Source: Plasmodium brasilianum (lineage: Eukaryota > Apicomplexa > Aconoidasida > Haemosporida > Plasmodiidae). From it: 64,000 nucleotides of DNA. Position 1 is the first letter of the stretch, and every line of letters begins with the position of its first letter. The stretch is taken from the NCBI RefSeq assembly GCF_023973825.1, contig NC_090115.1, forward strand, positions 558,001 to 622,000, written 5' to 3'. Below the pieces are notes generated by a model. The model did not search any database. It saw nothing but the letters and a program-made list of their open reading frames with translations, and was not told where the DNA came from. Positions 26,211 to 44,166 of the stretch are shown here, one piece after another. The position numbers and the translations under genes are program-made.

Positions 26211-26957
26211 CTTTTTCCGTATGTCCCTTAGCTAAAACCTTTTGAAGAATTTCATTCTGCAGAATGCCTTTTTTCAAATTTGCATTTCCCTTAAACATTT
26301 CATATTTTCTCGTTTTTTTGTTTAATTTTTCAATAGAGTGCTTTAAGTTCTTTTCAAACATGTTCAGAATTTTCTCTTCCTTTCTACTTCTCTTTTTGTA
26401 GCTGTATCTTTGTCTACTATAATTCTCCTTTCTAAACTTCTTAACCTTATCGAAATGATCTCTTTTTTGCTGGCACAATTTTTCAGACTTACTGATATGA
26501 ATTTCTTTTTCCTTATCCGTTTGTGGTAAGTAACTACTCCTCACTTGTTCTTTTTTCTTTCTTTTCACATTTTTAAATTGTTCATATAACTTCTTAACTT
26601 CCTTTTTACTATATGTTTTTTTTTTTTTTTTTTTTTTTCCATTGAATGATTTACTCATCTCTTGTTTCGATTTTTTTACATGATCACTAAAATTGTTTGA
26701 CTGATTTCCTACTACATCTGTGCCATCATTGCTGTAATTTCCTCCTTTTGAGACCCCTCTATTTTTGAAATCATCATTTTTTTTTTTTTTTTAAGCTCAA
26801 GTAAATTTTTTTTTTTGAAAAAATTTACCTTGCCAGAAAAATGGGAAACGTTCTTTTTTAAAAAGGCTAGATAATTTTTTTTTTTTAAAATTGTGGAACC
26901 GTCGTTTGTTAGGAGCTTAAGAAGGAAGAGGAGTGTGTGTAGAAAGGCAAGGGGCAT
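22135..26957 (-). CDS. ATP-dependent RNA helicase, divergent DEAD-box (frame broken at three homopolymers)
   Basis: Three exons: complement(22135..22331, 22504..22759, 23232..26957), about 1390 residues. Splice sites keep frame (AAG/GTACTA to TTTTAG; CGA/GTAAGC to CTTTAG). Helicase motifs in order: Q-like IPTEYQKKFIP, I CPTGTGKT, Ia-like ILTYNKELSVQ, GGNNIKYQL, Ib TPGRIEKLI, II DEYD, III CCSATP, then VLVFCNTK, ISTNLLYRGINCTGF and VI HRCGRIGR. Exon 1 is not one open frame. It changes frame at A-runs lying at 26777-26792, 26181-26210 and 23853-23880 (plus-strand T). At each one, a single extra A, or two fewer, would restore the reading, so sequence or assembly error is more likely than decay, because all motifs are intact. 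The N terminus (MPLAFLHTLLFLLKLL) is hydrophobic and may be an organelle leader. Low-complexity QTDK and EQNEK repeats interrupt it. The subfamily is not recognised. Confidence 0.85.
22960..23095. repeat. AAATA repeat in helicase intron 1
   Basis: Imperfect TAAATAAATAATAAATA repeats inside the 472-bp intron 22760-23231. The open frames over it are artefacts. Confidence 0.85.
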
Positions 26958-27941
26958 TTATGTTTATGCTATTATGCTGCTACGCTCCTGCACGGGATAG
27001 AAATATGGTGCTAGAGATCTACAGTTAGATTTGGAAACACCCTTACAGCGGGCATTCTGTTTACTTTTTTCGATGCTTCGGTGAAGCATACATATGTATC
27101 ATGTAGTTCTTCGCAGTGATATACTTATGTATATATACCTATATATGTGTGTATATGTCTCTAAAAATATGAACGGTACATGCAAACGTACTGCTAGTAT
27201 TTGCTTATTTTATAAAAGTTACTACTTAACACAATATACGAATAAATGTTACTTGAAGGAAGCACATAGAAATTTCAACTCAGAAAGCAAAATGAAAAAA
27301 GCAAAATGTAAAATGTAAAATGCAATATGCAAAATGGCATGACAGTAGTAAGGGCATGAATAAATAAACATTACGAGTGAAGATACCAGAGGCGAGAGGA
27401 GAAAAGTGAAACGAAAAAAAATAAGAAAAAAAAAAAAATAAGAAAATAAAATAAATAGCCAAATAGCCAAAAAGCTAAATAGAAAAATAGAAAAATAACG
27501 GAATAACAAAATGCAGTTAAAATAAGGGGGGGAGAAATAATGCACATTATTACATAGTTAAAAATTAAAAAATAAATAGCTCACACAAAAGGAGAAAAAG
27601 TCGAGAAGGTTAAAACGAGAAAGAAATTGCCTCGAAAAAAATAAACAAAACAAAGTGAAACAAACGCAGTAAACAACGGACGATAAACATACACTAGTGT
27701 ATAGTCAGGGGGAAAAAAAAAATAAAAAAATAAAAAAGGTAAATAAAAAGAAAAAAAAGAAAAGAAAATGACAAAATGTGATATTTTTATACAGTCTCAT
27801 TCGCATGTAATGTTCTACAAAAGGTGCGGGGGAAAAATTAGAGAAAAAAATGTTTTATGAAGGAAAAATGAAAAGCAAGTTATACGCACGTACACTGAAG
27901 CATATAGCACTTCTACACCGTATCAGTACTTAGGCCAAAGA
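26958..27941. other. spacer between helicase and unknown protein
   Basis: Promoter of the helicase and 3' end of the next minus-strand gene. It contains AAATG-type purine repeats (27285-27335, 27410-27500) and A-rich runs, with no supported gene. Confidence 0.6.
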
Positions 27942-35034
<7,093 letters not shown>

Positions 35035-36426
35035 TGTGCACCTATCCCAACTATGAACTCTTCGAATGTGTTTTCAAAAAAAGGATCATGAACGCTAATT
35101 CGGCATATGATAAGTGCAGATATTATCGTATGCACACTATGACAGCAAGTAATTTTTGTTACATTCAACTGTTCACTATTCTTTACAATTACGGCAAGCT
35201 CTTAAAAATATATATGGTTTGCTCGTTTTATGGCGAAATAATAGCACGTGCCGTACAACGTCCCTCTTGTGCCAGAGGAATGTTTTTGGCCTGTATATTT
35301 TCTTCTCCCTAATTGATTTTATTTGTTCGTTAGCTCTATTGAATTATTAACTTGTTGTTTATTGTTTATAGTTTGTTGTTGTTTATTGTTTATAGTTTGT
35401 TGTTGTTTATTGTTTATAGTTTGTTGTTGTTTATTGTTTATAGTTTGTTGTTGTTTATTGTTTATAGTTTGTTGTTGTTTAATTTTTATAGTTTGTCGTT
35501 GTTTAATTTTTATAGTTTGTCGTTGTTTACTGTTTATAGTTTGTTGTTGTTGTTCATTTTTTATTGTTATTTTTTTTTTATTTAAAATTTTTTTTTTTTT
35601 TGCAAGATTTACAGCCATTAGCGCTATTGCTCCATTTCGCCTGCTTGAGTTTTTCCATCTACACAGCGTATTACAACAGGAGCATTTATCTTTTGATACC
35701 TCAAAGCAATTTAAATATTACTAAGGAAACAACTCGTGAAAAACAAAAAGAAAAAAAAAAAGGAATGCTTTAACACATAAGCAGTATAAAACGTACGTAT
35801 ATGTATGTACATATATATATACTTCATGTGCTTGAAGTATGATACATTTTTTTTTTTTTTTTTTTTTTCGTTTGTTACACTTGTGCTATTGCGTAGAAAC
35901 CGAAACTACCCTTTCGAAGCAACATAAAATTCATTGTTCCTTATGAAAACTAAAAATTAGGAAAAAAAAAATAGATAAAAATATGTACGTGAAAACGTAT
36001 AAGTGGAATGATATAAGCGAAATAATATAGGCGAAATAATATAGGCAAAATGATATAGGCAAAATGATATAGGCAAAATGACACAAATGAAGAGATATAA
36101 ATGACGAATTTTACAAAAAAAAAAAAAAATACCGGAGAGTCCACCTTTACACAATATAGCATATAAATGTATGTTATTTATTTTAACGACCTATATTAAT
36201 TAAATATACATATTTGGATCGTAAAAAAAATGTACGTAATGGTTATATGTTTTGTAGAAATAAATTTTCGTACACTTTAAGCATATTATTGCACTATTTT
36301 TAACTTTTCATATAAATTTCGCTTTTAACAAAAGCTTGTCCGGGTGTTAAATCTCGACTAAGTCACGAGTACGTGAATGTCGATCATATGGTCATTTGCA
36401 AACGAAGATTTATATATACATATATA

Positions 36427-36458
<32 letters not shown>

Positions 36459-38015
36459 GGTAAGGCTGTTAATTTTATAGGAACTTTTAAAAATAATCCT
36501 TTTAATTTGCAGATAAGCACGTCTTTAATATATTTCACCTTTTTGATTTTTAATATAATATAAACAAAGTACATTGTTGTATTATATATTATAAAGGTAC
36601 TTAAATTTTTTCATCGCATTATCCCTTTTCGAAGCTTTGCAGTGATATGTGCCTATCATTTGTGCAATAAGGAAAAGTTAAGCTCATTTTGTGAACATTT
36701 TTGCGAAAAAAAAAAGCGTTACTGTTTACTTTTTAAACTGAGCACTGTGTATTTTGCATTTTTTATTTTACACTTTATGATTTACATTTTACCTTTTTTA
36801 TTTTACATTTTATATATATCACTTTTTGTATATGTTTGAACGGGTACCTTTTTCCTTAAAACTTTTCAAATATTATTATCTATATACTGTTACATTTTGA
36901 CTACGTACATAATAAATCAAGTTCATTTCATTTTTTTTTTTTTTTTTTTTTTTCTCCTCAACATTTTTACGTTAAGGGGTAAATATAATTTGCAATTTAC
37001 CAAACCTCTAAATTTTATTTTAAAACATGCTTATAAAAAAAAAAAAAAAAAAAATATTCTTCAATAATCTGATGATTGTAGAAACAAAACTGCTTCTCAA
37101 CCTTAGTAGCTTTATTTTTCGTGTGCTTGTTTATTGCCTTGTTTTTATTCCACGTAGCTACGTTACATGCGTGTACACTCGTATACAATATATTTTACAT
37201 GTATATTAGATGTATATATAGTATATATTAAATATTCTGCTTTTTTTTTCTTGATTATGAGTAAAATCCTCTTGAACATGTATAATTTTTTCTTAATAAA
37301 AAAGTGCGCAAAAAAGCAAATTGGTACGTAGTTAGGACTAGCTTACCTTCCACTGTGGTACTTATATAAATATACATATGAACTATGTATATGTACACGT
37401 ATTAATATACGTATAGAATTTTACCATACATTTTTGCGTACATATTTTTATGTATATACTGATTTTGTAAATGTAGATAACTGTACATGTTCATTTGTTG
37501 GACGATTTTAATTTGTTAACTTTTTATGATTACAATTTTAAACTTCTCTTTGTAGTGTTCATTTAAAATTTTTTTTTTTTTTTTTTTTTTAAAAGAAAAA
37601 TTTTTTTAATTTCATGTTTTACATACTTATAACGCTAGAGTACGTGTTATATATATATATATATATATTTATGTATATATATTTATATATATATATATAT
37701 TTATGTATATATATTTATATATTTATATATTTATATTTACATTTATATAAGATATTGCATATGTTATATATCATATATTATTGCATATAATATATATATG
37801 CTAACGTTTTTCTTTTATTTTCTATTGAAGGAAAAACATTTTTAATTCTGATTTTTATACATAATTGTAAGGTTAGGCATATATTATATTTATATATTTA
37901 TGTATGCATATATCATATATCAATAAATAGCAATATCAGCATCAGTACCTATATCTGTACATACATATATATGTGTATATGGCAATATTATTTTGTTTTT
38001 TTCTTTTAAAATAGA
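35035..38015. other. 3-kb divergent spacer
   Basis: Lies between two start codons pointing away from each other (35034 minus, 38016 plus), so it is a bidirectional promoter region. It holds a 24-bp minisatellite (35350-35548), poly(T) runs (35848, 36930, 37570) and TA-rich microsatellites (36415-36460, 37650-37800). Just before the carboxypeptidase ATG, the sequence TTTTTTTCTTTTAAAATAG looks like a splice acceptor, so a 5' UTR intron is possible. No gene is recognised. Confidence 0.65.
35350..35548. repeat. 24-bp minisatellite
   Basis: About eight copies of a 24-bp unit (GTTTGTTGTTGTTTATTGTT then TATA), the last ones with TAATTTTTATA and GTCGTTG variants. Because 24 is a multiple of three, all frames stay open; no gene is inferred. 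It lies upstream of the unknown-protein gene. Confidence 0.95.
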
Positions 38016-41000
38016 ATGTTTATTAAAGATGAAAACGATAGCAACAGTCTTAACAATTTTACTTATAATAGCCATAGTGTTATTTCTTTATTTCATTTCT
38101 TAAGTGCTGGTAATAATAATGAGGGAAGTAACTTATGTGAATTAGTTAATAGTGGTGATAATCAAATAGTACATGATGATAAAAATACAAATGGGGGGGA
38201 GAAAAAAGGAGAAAAATATTTACACAAATACAGATCGACATTCTCTCTAGGAGCTATGAAAAAAGAGGGTGATCATAAAAATTGTAAATCCGTAGAAAAT
38301 ATAAGAAAAGGCAAAGATTGTGATATGAATAACAGGAATGTAACTATTAATAGTAGTAATGGCAGTAGTAAAAGAAGCGGTATAAGTAGCGTTATAAGTA
38401 GCGGTATAAGTAGTGGTATAAGTAGCGGTATAAGTAGCGGTATAAATAGCGGTATAAGTAGCGGTATAAGTAGCGGTATAAATAGCGGTATAAATAGCGG
38501 TATAAGAAGTAGTAAAATTAGTAGTAAAAGCAATAGTAAAAGTGGCCGTAAAAAGAGTTATCACTACAGAGACACAGAATGTTTGGTATATCATGAATCC
38601 TTCAAGATGATTTATGAAGGTACAAATGTACATGTAGAAATTCCAACGGCAATTCATTGCTTGGGGGAGGATGACGGAAGGTATAATAATCATGAGCATA
38701 AGTGTAAGAGTATGAAGGGAATAGACACAGGAGAAGTGAGAACACATAGAATGGGTGATATTAATATTAGTGGTGAAATTATCACGAATGGAAAAGACAG
38801 TAGTAAAAGGAAAGAGAGTTGTCTAATCCCAATTGATAACTTAAAAGGATTTTTAAAGAACTGTGTAAAAGAGTCCAATTGGAAAAACAGAGATTTGTTT
38901 TTAAGAAGCATGAGAAATGTTGATGATATTTTGAATTATAATTTTCATGCTATACGAGAAGGGGTATATAAATTAAATGAACTTTCTTTTTATGAACATG
39001 ACAATTTTCTCCTTCATATAATACGAAATAAGAAAAGAAAAGTGGAAGAAAGCAAAGGAATAGAATCAAAATTGTGTGTAAACCATGAACCAGTTGACAC
39101 ATGCTACATAAGGTGTAATAAGAGTGATGTGCAAAACGGCAATACGCAGTTAGAAAAAAATGATATTTCCAAAGTCAATCCAAATGATGATTATTCCAAA
39201 TGGTTGATGAACAGGTGTTGTAGTTGTACTTCCAAATTGATTATGTTACTTAAGGAGGAAGAAAAAAATTGCGAAAAATTGGAAGAAATAAAAAAAATGG
39301 AAAATTTTGAGGAACAGAATGACAAAACGGACGAGAAAAGAGTACTAAGGGAAAATGAAGACACAAAAATAGAGGAAAAGATAAGCCAGGATTCGCTACG
39401 GTCACTGTCGAGGCCATTACCATTTTCACTGAATCCATATTCAGTGTCAACCCTACCGTCTGCACCATTAACATTTTCCGTCTACGATAAAGCAGAGCAG
39501 ATTAACTGCATGGAAGAACCTGGAAATACTTACAAATTTGTTCTTCATATCAAGCAGAAAGAAGAAAAGGCAAAAGAGTTGTATGTTTTAAAATCGCGCG
39601 TAATTTTTAACTCAAAATTTGAAAGTGCAAATTTGCAGTATGTGATGAAAGAAAAAAATAAAGAAGTATATTCTTTATTTTTAAATAGTGATATAAGAAT
39701 GAATGAGAAAAAAAATCAGTGGTTTTACTTTAGTGCTAGTCTTGTTCCAGATGAGTATTACTCTAACGAATTGATTAAAAAATTAAATAAGCAAAGATGT
39801 ATGAATAAATTTATATATGAAATAAATAAAGACAAGTACATACATTATGATAATGTAAAATGTGCAGTGGATTTTTCTGATAAATTTGCCATTAGTAATA
39901 GTAAGAAATTAAAAAAACCATTTACTGTTCAATTTAAGATAGCAAATATGTCTAAACCTTTTTTTATATATAAAGATGGTCATTCTCCTTTAGTTTTTTC
40001 TGAATGTAAATATAAATTTGAAAACAAACAATGGGAAAGAACTGCATATAATATTAAATATATAAAGAATAATACTTCGAAATATTTTAATATAAAAAAG
40101 AATTGTATGGAAAATTTAAGTTATGCTACTTATACGTTACAGTTTAGTTATGACTTTACCTATACATATGATACTGTTTATTTTGCTAGTTCATATCCGT
40201 ACACTTATTCGTATTTAATGCAGCATTTAACATACATAAAAAATTATGTAAGTGAAAAGAAACATATTAATTATTTAGATTTGACATTATGTAAAACAAG
40301 CTGTGGATTTAATTGCCCCCTTTTGGCAATAACAAATTATGATAATATAGACGATACACTTAATACGAGGGATGGAAAAAACGACCCCTCAAGGGGTAGT
40401 ATCGTAAGTGCGACCAATTGTGATGTTAATAACGATGTTAAAAGTAATATTAATGATGAAATTAGAATTTTTAATGAAAAAGGAAAGGATGAAAATTATG
40501 ATATAAAAAAGGAAAAATACGTTACTTCGGTCAACGAAAGGACCAAGAAATGTAGTGATTTACAAAGTGAGTTACGTAGTGATCTGCAAAGTGAGTTACG
40601 TAGTGATCTGCAAAGTGAGTTACGTAGTGATCTGCAAAGTGAGTTACGTAGTGATCTACATAGTGAGTTACGTAGTGATCTACAAAGTGAGTTACGTAGT
40701 GATCTGCATAATGAGAAATGTAATCTAAGTGATATAAACATCAGGAGTGTAACTGCATTTGAGAATGAACATGTCATATCGTGCAGTGCTCTATGTAACG
40801 AAACAAAATGTTCAGGTAAAAATGAAACATGCAAGTATCGGAGTAGCAGTAAGGATAACCACGTGAACAATAACGGGGGAGTTATTACAGGGATAAGGGC
40901 TTTTGGAAAATATAAGAGTTATGTCGGATTTAGCGACAATACCGCAAATAGAGGTTGTGGTACAAATAATATTAATATCGACTGTAGAGACGAACATAAT

Positions 41001-42884
41001 GAAAAGTGGTGTCTGTATAATTTATGTCACCATTCAAGTGTCGACGATTACATAGAAAAGCTTCCTTTTGATATGAATGGAAAAAAGGAAGGGGAGCATC
41101 CCCCCTCGAATAGCGATGTATTGGGGAAAATTGACACGGAAAAACTCGGAAAACGATCAAACAGTTTTATGAATGAACTGCCGAGTTTATTAAAAAACAA
41201 GTTTTATTATGAGGGTAAGAGAAATAAAACGAATGTAGAATTGAAGTCAATACAGTCGTCCATATTGAAATCATCCCAATTACAGTCATTCCAATTACAA
41301 TCATCCCAATTACAATCATCCCAATCACAGTCATCCCAATTACAGTCATCCCAATTACAATCATCCCAATCACAGTCATCCCAATTACAGTCATTCCAAT
41401 TACAATCATCCCAATCACAGTCATCCCAATTACAGTCGTCCATATTGAAATCATCCCAATCACAGTCATCCCAATTACAGTCATTCCAATTACAATCATC
41501 CCAATCACAGTCATCCCAATTACAGTCGTCCATATTGAAATCATCCCAATTACAGTCATCCCAATTACAGTCATCCCAATTACAGTCATCCCAATTACAA
41601 TCATCCCAATCACAGTCATCCCATCGCAGCGAATCATCTTGTAACTCAAAAAAAGAAGAAAAAAAAATAATTATTTTAACTGCTAGGGTGCATCCAGGAG
41701 AGACAAATGCAAGTTATGTGATGCATGGTTTTTTGTCCTTCATCATATCAGATAGTATATATGCCAATATTCTTCGTAATAATTACATTTTTATAATTAT
41801 ACCAATGCTTAATATCGATGGAGTAGTACTTGGACATAATAGATATTGCTCAAACGGGTTTGACCTGAACAGGCAATGGAATATACCCATTTATTATTTA
41901 CACCCAACTATCTATTCAGTAAAATGGATGATGAAAAGAATTAGCAAAACAAAGGAAATCATATTTTATTGTGATTTTCATGAGCATTCAAGAAAATATA
42001 ATTGTTTCTTATATGGAAATTTGGAAACAAAAACGTACATAAAAAATAGAAAGTTGGCTGAAATATTTCCCGGAATATTTTCCCAATCGACTCCTTGGTT
42101 TTCCCTTGAACGTACCATATTTAAAAGTGAAGAAAATGAAAATTGTGGGATAGCAAGATATGTCTGTGGGAAGGAGTTCAAAATTGACTGTAGTTACACG
42201 TTGGAAATTTCGCTGTTAGGCGTGCAAATAAAGAGGGATTCCATCATGGACCACAGCTACAGTAGTTATGGTAACTATGGTAGCTGCGATCACAGCTTGG
42301 ACCATAACTGTGGTCACTATTTTAACTTTTTGCATCCTGTTAAAAAGGAGGATCCTTTTTTTTCGGAGAAAAATTATGAATTTTGCCGCAATTTCGATAT
42401 TGGGAAAAGAATTATGAACAGGTCAGGAAATTTTAACAAATTTTGTAAAAAAAAAAAAGAAAATCTTTCATTTCCCATAGATAGTATCGGAAATAATGAT
42501 AAGACATATGACGATGTTAATGAAAACGTCAGTAGGAATAATTGTTATGCATGCTTAAGTGAAAAAGACAAAATAAAAAAAAAAAACGAAAACGGATTTA
42601 ATAACGTTGAAAAGGAACAAGACAAACATAGGGGAACTATAAATAAGGACTATGATCTGGCATGTGATCCAAGTAAATATGATTTTTTTTTTTATGATGA
42701 GAATCTTTTACTTATGACGGGTATTAGTTTTGGTATTAGTCTTTTTAAGTTTATGAATTTTATTACTCATTATCACAAATATACAATTTGCAAGGAAATA
42801 ACTGATAAGGAAAGGAAGTTAGTATTTAGGAAACCAATTATAAGAGAGAGTGAACAATTGAGCAATATGGTCTCACCATTTTAG
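38016..42884 (+). CDS. zinc carboxypeptidase, cytosolic carboxypeptidase (CCP/Nna1, M14B) family
   Basis: Single exon, 1622 residues. The CCP-type beta-sandwich N-domain covers about 505-745 (SANLQYVM, QWFYFSAS, VYFASSYPYTYSYLMQHL). The catalytic domain starts at about 750 (LTLCKTSCGFNCPLLAITN) and, after a large insertion, resumes at about 1210 (IIILTARVHPGETNASYVM). Metal ligands are H1226, E1229 (HPGE) and H1322 (DFHEHS); NIDGVVLGHNRY and DLNRQW are the substrate-side blocks, and the catalytic Glu is E1397 (LEISLLG). All key residues are present, so it should be active. The family removes glutamates from tubulin tails, which is the likely role here. Inserts carry three tandem repeats: GISSG (about 120-165), SDLQSELR (about 847-899) and SSQLQ/SSQSQ (about 1083-1204). 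The last two sit inside the catalytic domain. Coding-like but interrupted sequence follows the stop. Confidence 0.92.
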   Translation: MFIKDENDSNSLNNFTYNSHSVISLFHFLSAGNNNEGSNLCELVNSGDNQIVHDDKNTNGGEKKGEKYLHKYRSTFSLGAMKKEGDHKNCKSVENIRKGKDCDMNNRNVTINSSNGSSKRSGISSVISSGISSGISSGISSGINSGISSGISSGINSGINSGIRSSKISSKSNSKSGRKKSYHYRDTECLVYHESFKMIYEGTNVHVEIPTAIHCLGEDDGRYNNHEHKCKSMKGIDTGEVRTHRMGDINISGEIITNGKDSSKRKESCLIPIDNLKGFLKNCVKESNWKNRDLFLRSMRNVDDILNYNFHAIREGVYKLNELSFYEHDNFLLHIIRNKKRKVEESKGIESKLCVNHEPVDTCYIRCNKSDVQNGNTQLEKNDISKVNPNDDYSKWLMNRCCSCTSKLIMLLKEEEKNCEKLEEIKKMENFEEQNDKTDEKRVLRENEDTKIEEKISQDSLRSLSRPLPFSLNPYSVSTLPSAPLTFSVYDKAEQINCMEEPGNTYKFVLHIKQKEEKAKELYVLKSRVIFNSKFESANLQYVMKEKNKEVYSLFLNSDIRMNEKKNQWFYFSASLVPDEYYSNELIKKLNKQRCMNKFIYEINKDKYIHYDNVKCAVDFSDKFAISNSKKLKKPFTVQFKIANMSKPFFIYKDGHSPLVFSECKYKFENKQWERTAYNIKYIKNNTSKYFNIKKNCMENLSYATYTLQFSYDFTYTYDTVYFASSYPYTYSYLMQHLTYIKNYVSEKKHINYLDLTLCKTSCGFNCPLLAITNYDNIDDTLNTRDGKNDPSRGSIVSATNCDVNNDVKSNINDEIRIFNEKGKDENYDIKKEKYVTSVNERTKKCSDLQSELRSDLQSELRSDLQSELRSDLQSELRSDLHSELRSDLQSELRSDLHNEKCNLSDINIRSVTAFENEHVISCSALCNETKCSGKNETCKYRSSSKDNHVNNNGGVITGIRAFGKYKSYVGFSDNTANRGCGTNNINIDCRDEHNEKWCLYNLCHHSSVDDYIEKLPFDMNGKKEGEHPPSNSDVLGKIDTEKLGKRSNSFMNELPSLLKNKFYYEGKRNKTNVELKSIQSSILKSSQLQSFQLQSSQLQSSQSQSSQLQSSQLQSSQSQSSQLQSFQLQSSQSQSSQLQSSILKSSQSQSSQLQSFQLQSSQSQSSQLQSSILKSSQLQSSQLQSSQLQSSQLQSSQSQSSHRSESSCNSKKEEKKIIILTARVHPGETNASYVMHGFLSFIISDSIYANILRNNYIFIIIPMLNIDGVVLGHNRYCSNGFDLNRQWNIPIYYLHPTIYSVKWMMKRISKTKEIIFYCDFHEHSRKYNCFLYGNLETKTYIKNRKLAEIFPGIFSQSTPWFSLERTIFKSEENENCGIARYVCGKEFKIDCSYTLEISLLGVQIKRDSIMDHSYSSYGNYGSCDHSLDHNCGHYFNFLHPVKKEDPFFSEKNYEFCRNFDIGKRIMNRSGNFNKFCKKKKENLSFPIDSIGNNDKTYDDVNENVSRNNCYACLSEKDKIKKKNENGFNNVEKEQDKHRGTINKDYDLACDPSKYDFFFYDENLLLMTGISFGISLFKFMNFITHYHKYTICKEITDKERKLVFRKPIIRESEQLSNMVSPF
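41255..41630 (+). repeat. in-frame SSQLQ minisatellite in the carboxypeptidase
   Basis: Tandem copies of a 15-bp unit such as TCATCCCAATTACAG, with TCATTCCAATTACAA variants and three SSILK interruptions spaced in a higher-order pattern. The unit is a multiple of three, so copy number can vary without breaking the frame. Confidence 0.9.
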
Positions 42885-44166
42885 TAGCAAGAGAAGAAGC
42901 AATAAAAGTAGAATGCAACACACTGGTAAAAATTAGAATGATATTAATGAAATAAAAAATAGGAGTTATTATGGAGGGGTGGAAAGAATATATTGTAACA
43001 ACGAGGACAAACCAAATAGTGTTTATTACGCAGGAGGGACAAGTTTATCCATAACTAAGAGATGTATTAGTTCGAAAATTATTGGAAAAATGGATGACAC
43101 GAGTAGCGCAAAGATTAGCGAAAAATTGAGTTCAAAATATTTCAGTAATGGTACTGATAGACATAGTACCAATTGGTATAATTGCCGTAGGGAAGAGGAC
43201 GATACTTCGAGAGTAAATAATACCTCTAGTAAGGATGAATTTACAAGAGTTAGAGGAAGTAAAATTATGGATTAAAATGGAAGAAAGGGAAAGGAAAAAA
43301 AAAAAAAAAAAAAATTAACAGTATAACGAATGATGCGAATAAAAAAGAAAAGAACTCTTTGAAAGCACAACAGATGAGTAGCTTAAACAGTAGAGATGGT
43401 ACTAGGCCTATGAGGAAAAACAAATTAGGTAACAGTAATAATAAAAATAATAATTATTATTATAATTATATAATTATAATAATTATAATAGTAATAATAA
43501 CGCAAGGTATAGCTAGGACAGTAGTAGGTGCAGTCTTAACAGTTCATATATTAAAAACAGTGCCATGTATGCAATGAGTAATTATTTTAATAAAGTCTAT
43601 TTCGTAAAGCTTGAACAATCTGTAACACTTATTACCAACAAGAAATATTTTTTTTCTTTTAATGTAGGGTATGTAGAGAAAACCATTAAAAAGGGGAAAG
43701 CACACTATTGTATGAGTAAATATGCATCCTATAGTGATAGGGGGGATGACAATGATGATGATGATAATGATGGCAATAACAGAGGGAATGTTTCTATAAA
43801 CGAAAGGGGCATTTGTGCAGAAAAGGGGGAAAATCCATCAAGACGCATGGAAAGCACAAAATTGCTGAGCAAATGTAAAGACTATAATTTGGGTGGGAAA
43901 GAAAAAGCAAAATATAATAGGAAGAAGGGGAAATATATAGTAACAAAAAGGAGAAAAAGACTAGTGAAGGGGAAAAAAGTTAGTGGATATCAAGGAAAAA
44001 AAAAGTAAATATAAAAAATAGTAGCAAGGAATTACACAAATTGGATAGCGGTAGATTTAGGAGTAGTAGTAGGAGTAGTAGCATCAGTGGCAATGACAGA
44101 ATTATGAGCTTAATCGTTAATCATAAAAATAATTTATTATTTATTAAAGAATATTTTAAAATATAA
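42885..44166 (+). pseudogene. degenerate coding-like tail downstream of the carboxypeptidase
   Basis: Right after the stop codon at 42882-42884 the +1 frame reads SSKRRSNKSRMQHTGKN, then TAG (42934), then another 112 codons including VERIYCNNEDKPNSVYYAGG up to TAA at 43273. Further coding-like stretches occur at about 43315-43500, at 43640-44005 (GYVEKTIKKGKAHYCMSKYA) and, after a shift in an A-run near 44000, KNSSKELHKLD to a final stop at 44164-44166. Composition (Gly, Arg, Asn, Ser, few T runs) is unlike the neighbouring spacers and like Plasmodium low-complexity coding DNA. I infer an eroded C-terminal extension of the carboxypeptidase, or a separate broken gene; sequencing errors could explain the A-run shift but not the TAG and TAA. 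Confidence 0.45.

Noticed and set aside
35319..35773. Overlapping frames on both strands with CCCLLFIV or NNKQQQTI repeats
   Set aside because: 24-bp minisatellite; both strands open at once is a repeat signature.
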